Part shown: in pieces, positions 60,494-64,000 of the stretch
Layout: every line of letters begins with the position of its first letter
Numbering within the stretch: the first letter of the stretch is position 1
From: Circinella minor
Lineage: Eukaryota; Mucoromycota; Mucoromycetes; Mucorales; Lichtheimiaceae
Length of the DNA: 64,000 bases
NCBI GenBank assembly: GCA_016758965.1
Contig: JAEPRB010000118.1
Location: forward strand, 61,278-125,277
Direction of reading: 5' to 3'
Made by a program: the position numbers and the translations under genes
Notes under the pieces: generated by a model
The model's input: only the letters and a program-made list of their open reading frames with translations
The model's database searches: none
What the model was told of the DNA's origin: nothing

Positions 60494-62910
60494 TCAAGAT
60501 GATGAGGATGATCCATAAACTGTGACGTCTTTGTTATTCTTTGGATAATTGATCTATATATTTAAATCAACCATAAGTAATTATAATAATATGAGTTATT
60601 CTGTATAGATACAGTCATATACAACTAAATAGATTAAACAAAGAACTTACAGGTGCACGCTCTAAATCACCGGAGAAAGAAGAATCATGACTACTACTAT
60701 TATATTCAAATATTTTCATAGTGTATTTCGCGCTCTGGAGAATAGGAATGCTAAGACCATGTATAATAATTGAAGAAAGGACAATAAAATAAACAATAGG
60801 CTTAATATAGTGTGCAACTGAATTTGAAAATATAAATCCATTATCGCTATTTTCAATTATTTCAACTGCTACTGCACAATAAAATACGGATCCAACACCC
60901 ATTGGACCAAACCAGCCAGTGAACAAAGCTTCGGGGATAGAATGAATCGCAGGAATAAATTTCTTGTATAAAATTAATATAGCAGGTAGGCGTCGAAATA
61001 AATGAACTAATAACGCCATTAATAATAACTTCGAATAACCGATTTCAATCCAAGAGGACCATGGCTATATAACATATTAATAGTATTAGTGTTAGTATTA
61101 TTTGTAATTATCAAAAGATGTAAACTAAACCAACACAATTTATAAACAAGTACATATTATATTTATGTATATTATATACCATAATAAAACCAATATACAT
61201 GAACATGCCCAAGTTCAGTAACATATCAATTGTTTGCATAACCCCAGCAACATTTTTCGTTTCTACATGGTACCAACCATCCCAAGTAAATGCGTTACCA
61301 GCAATAAAGCATGCCAGTAAATCATCACTCCCTAAAAGTCCTAGAGTTCCCATCAAAAAGAGCTATATAATACATTATATGCATTGCAAGAAAAAAAAAA
61401 GCTTAATCATAGAATCTAAAAACTTCTTTTTTTTTTTTTTGTAGAAATTATGAATAGAGGTAATACAAAAAGAAACCAACTTACTGCGAGCATAATAGGA
61501 TATAATGCAAACGATTCTTCGTCTACCAATTTTCTAATTAAATTAAATTTTAAGACCAAGTACATAATGAAGAATGATAAATAAATAACAAGAATTCATC
61601 TACGTATAAGTTATATTCTTACTTTTCATGAGAAAATCGAAGCACTTTTCGAGCTAGATATCCAATAATAGCACCGCATATAATTGAAACAGTAACCTCG
61701 TAAAACATAATTTGATATCCCCATGTTAATAATGCATCTCCAGTTGACAATTGGATCAAATAAATGGCTAGAAATAAAAATGGAAAGCCCAATCCATCAT
61801 TTGCACCACTAAAATTATATTGACATATGTGATAATAGTTAAAAGTATTTAGTAACATGATCAACTACTTATCATACGTACGATATAAAAGCAATAGTAG
61901 TACTGAATATCATGATATATTATCAATGTATATTATTTACTATATACCTTTCTGCAGCTAATAAATGACGAATATGGAGAGGGACATGCTTTTCCGCAAA
62001 ATGACCTTGTACAATTGAATTTGCCAACACCTGTTATTTGTTCTTATTCAATATTACAAAATTATAATTTGGTATATGTTTATAGAGAAAGATAAAGTTC
62101 AAAGTATACATACCGGATCTGTTGGTGTAAAACATGATGCAATCATTAAAGCCTCTAGCTATATTTATATACAAGATGTTGTTTTAATAAAACTATATAG
62201 AATGTATCTCTTTAAACATACGTATTTATTAAAAATGACTTACAAAATTCAAACTGGGTATTAACCACCATACACATACTCCACTAATAACCCACATCCA
62301 GCTCATGACTGGTATTAACAAGCTCAATAATGATCTCCATTCTTTCCACAGGTATTTTTTCGGTAGAGCAATACCGGTTGCCATTACCTAGTAGTAGTAA
62401 CATGTTTAATATATATTTTAATTAATCAATAATAATAATTAATGCATTGCACTCATTTTCATTTTAGTATTTTTGTCCCTGTAATGTTAACGGTAGACAA
62501 ATAAAATAAAATTATAATATAGCTTTCTTTACCTGTACAGCAATTGCAATACGACTAAATTGTCTATTCAGATCATTCTCATATTCCCAAAAAGCTGTTG
62601 AATCATGAGTCACTATGACCCGAAGAAATAATCCAGTCAACGTCGCTATAACTGTATATTGATAATAAATAAAAAGAACATTAGTACATTTTAAGATACT
62701 ATTTTTCTTACTTGAGATTGTCTACACAATTATGCATATCTAATATATATATATATATACGTAACATATTTACTACAACTACACTTTTATAATTGTACCT
62801 GCTTCAGATATATATAATTTTTCTTTAATAACTAAAGAATATAAACCAAAAATCATAACGAATCCACCTAACGATGCGCTAATAATCGAAATCAAGTCAT
62901 CACTATTCAT
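60494..62910 (-). CDS. SOD2: Na+/H+ antiporter, Sod2/Nha1 type
   Basis: Exports Na+ (and perhaps K+ or Li+) in exchange for H+, expected at the plasma membrane. Ten exons join to 464 aa: 62910-62799, 62651-62533, 62387-62244, 62158-62114, 62030-61948, 61808-61623, 61533-61485, 61362-61180, 61064-60651 and 60553-60494. The hydrophobic pattern suits 12 or so helices. Diagnostic motifs: ASCFTPTDP (PTDP at 137-140), then LANSIVQGHFAEKHVPLHIR, and SGANDGLGFPFLFLAIYLIQ with the ND pair N171/D172. Also DDLLACFIAGNAFTWDGWYH and LFTGWFGPMGVGSVFYCAVA. The length is close to fission yeast Sod2 and lacks the long cytosolic tail of Nha1; the end is a short Ser-rich SSSSS. The symbol marks the family only. 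Confidence 0.93.
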
Positions 62911-64000
62911 TATAATAACAATAATAATATTTTCTTTTCTCGATATAAAAAGTGAATGGAAAGAGATATAAAGACAAAGAATAAGGAAATAATGTCACTT
63001 GTGAACAACTTTTTTTTTTTTACTTTCTTTTATGTATATATTCTAATTTCCTAATTAGTTCAAGTCTAATAAAATATTGGGGGGTGGATGTCATAACCAG
63101 TGACCCCCTTTAAAATATCGTCATGCCGATGCGCGAATTTTGCCATTGATTAAAGTAGAAAGAGAATTTTATATCAGACTTACACAGATAACAAAAAAAA
63201 AGATACATTATAATGTGAATAGCGTTGACGGTGCTGATCATGTACGTAAAAAAAAAAACCCGGGGTAAAAAGTCACAGGATTATTAAAATACTGGGATAT
63301 ATACATAGTAATCCTTTTTTGTTAATCAAAAATATCGTATCTCTATAGGGTATGACGCTTATATTCTATACTGCATTTATTTACTTATTTAGCCCACCAT
63401 CATACTTGAATAAATGGGTGGAATTATAAAAGTACAACCGATCACTAATCACAAATTTGGTAAATGTGAATAATTGTAAACAAAACAAAAAAAAAAACCT
63501 TCAATGTTTAGAGAAAAGTACACTATTTTTATTTGTTTATAACATAATAATAACATCATAATTTTATTTAAGGTATCCTATTTGTTTATGTTACACAATA
63601 ATAGCCAATTACCACCCCTTTTTCCTTACTTATTTATTTAATTTTAAGAGCATGTAAACTTTGAAGAAGTGACCTATAATAATTGATTGATTAATAATAA
63701 TGATAGTAATAATAATAAGTATACGTAACATATATAATCAAAAATTATTGGGTCTCGATATTAAAATAATTTCTTGCAAATCGTATTTGAAGCAAATATC
63801 CAAGATTCATTTTCCTTTCAACAATTAGGTGTCAATCGTTTCACAAGAATCCGAAATTGTGGTTCATAGCATAAATAGTTGAAATTTTTTTTTTTTGTTT
63901 ATTTATTATGGAAGACTAAGTGACATTCGTCTATAGACATACAGTCGCTTCCTTGCGGTACAAAGGGATAAGATTATATATAAAAATGAATATTAAAAGC
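62911..64000. other. intergenic to the window end
   Basis: Promoter side of the antiporter gene, then A/T-rich DNA with homopolymers. No gene is recognised up to 64000. Confidence 0.5.

Noticed and set aside
1..64000. CRISPR array, tRNA or rRNA genes
   Set aside because: No spaced direct repeats, tRNA B-box with a matching cloverleaf, or rRNA core sequence was found by eye on either strand.

Overview
The window looks like nuclear DNA of an early-diverging (Mucoromycota-type) fungus. It is very AT-rich and carries long A/T homopolymers and many microsatellites. Almost every gene is cut by short GT-AG introns. The gene set is fungal: a Rom2-type RhoGEF, the RSC subunit Rsc7, a Sod2/Nha1-type Na+/H+ antiporter and Gna1. 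It also holds families I associate with Mucorales, such as a TBL-like PC-esterase, a GILT-like reductase and a KCTD-like protein. Genus cannot be fixed by eye. Exon models were joined by hand using GT/AG sites and reading phase. Every model listed as a CDS closes in frame.

Region 1 (1-8.0 kb) is mobile or decayed DNA. It holds a near-perfect palindrome of about 2.8 kb with 1-kb arms around an hAT-like short element. A broken gene of a dispersed family follows, interrupted by a small inverted-repeat insertion. Next comes a 159-bp pogo/mariner-like MITE, directly abutted by a 5'-truncated, frameshifted LINE with its 3' UTR.

Region 2 (8.7-21.8 kb, all minus strand) holds a KCTD-type protein, a WW-WW-MyTH4-RhoGAP protein (ARHGAP39/Vilse type) and a DEP-DH-PH-CNH RhoGEF. 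The GEF has a proline-rich N-terminus with two PPPY motifs, so a Rho activator and a Rho inactivator lie side by side, one with WW domains and one with WW-ligand motifs.

Region 3 (21.8-30.6 kb) is a gene desert. It contains a GC-richer patch of unknown nature and some coding-like relics.

Region 4 (30.6-42.8 kb) holds gna1 (chitin precursor synthesis), an rsc7-like chromatin gene, nfs1 (Fe-S cluster assembly), a large PH-domain protein (possibly Spo71/Mug56-like), and a six-exon gene joining a cold-shock domain to a degenerate pyruvate-dehydrogenase-kinase-like ATPase fold. That fusion is the most unusual object in the window.

Region 5 (45.8-63 kb) holds a single-exon BTB protein, a Ysy6/RAMP4-like ER protein, a GILT-like reductase, an M50B-like membrane metallopeptidase, glia maturation factor, a TBL-like PC-esterase, a methyltransferase with a histidine-rich insertion, and the Na+/H+ antiporter. 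I saw no tRNA, rRNA or CRISPR array.
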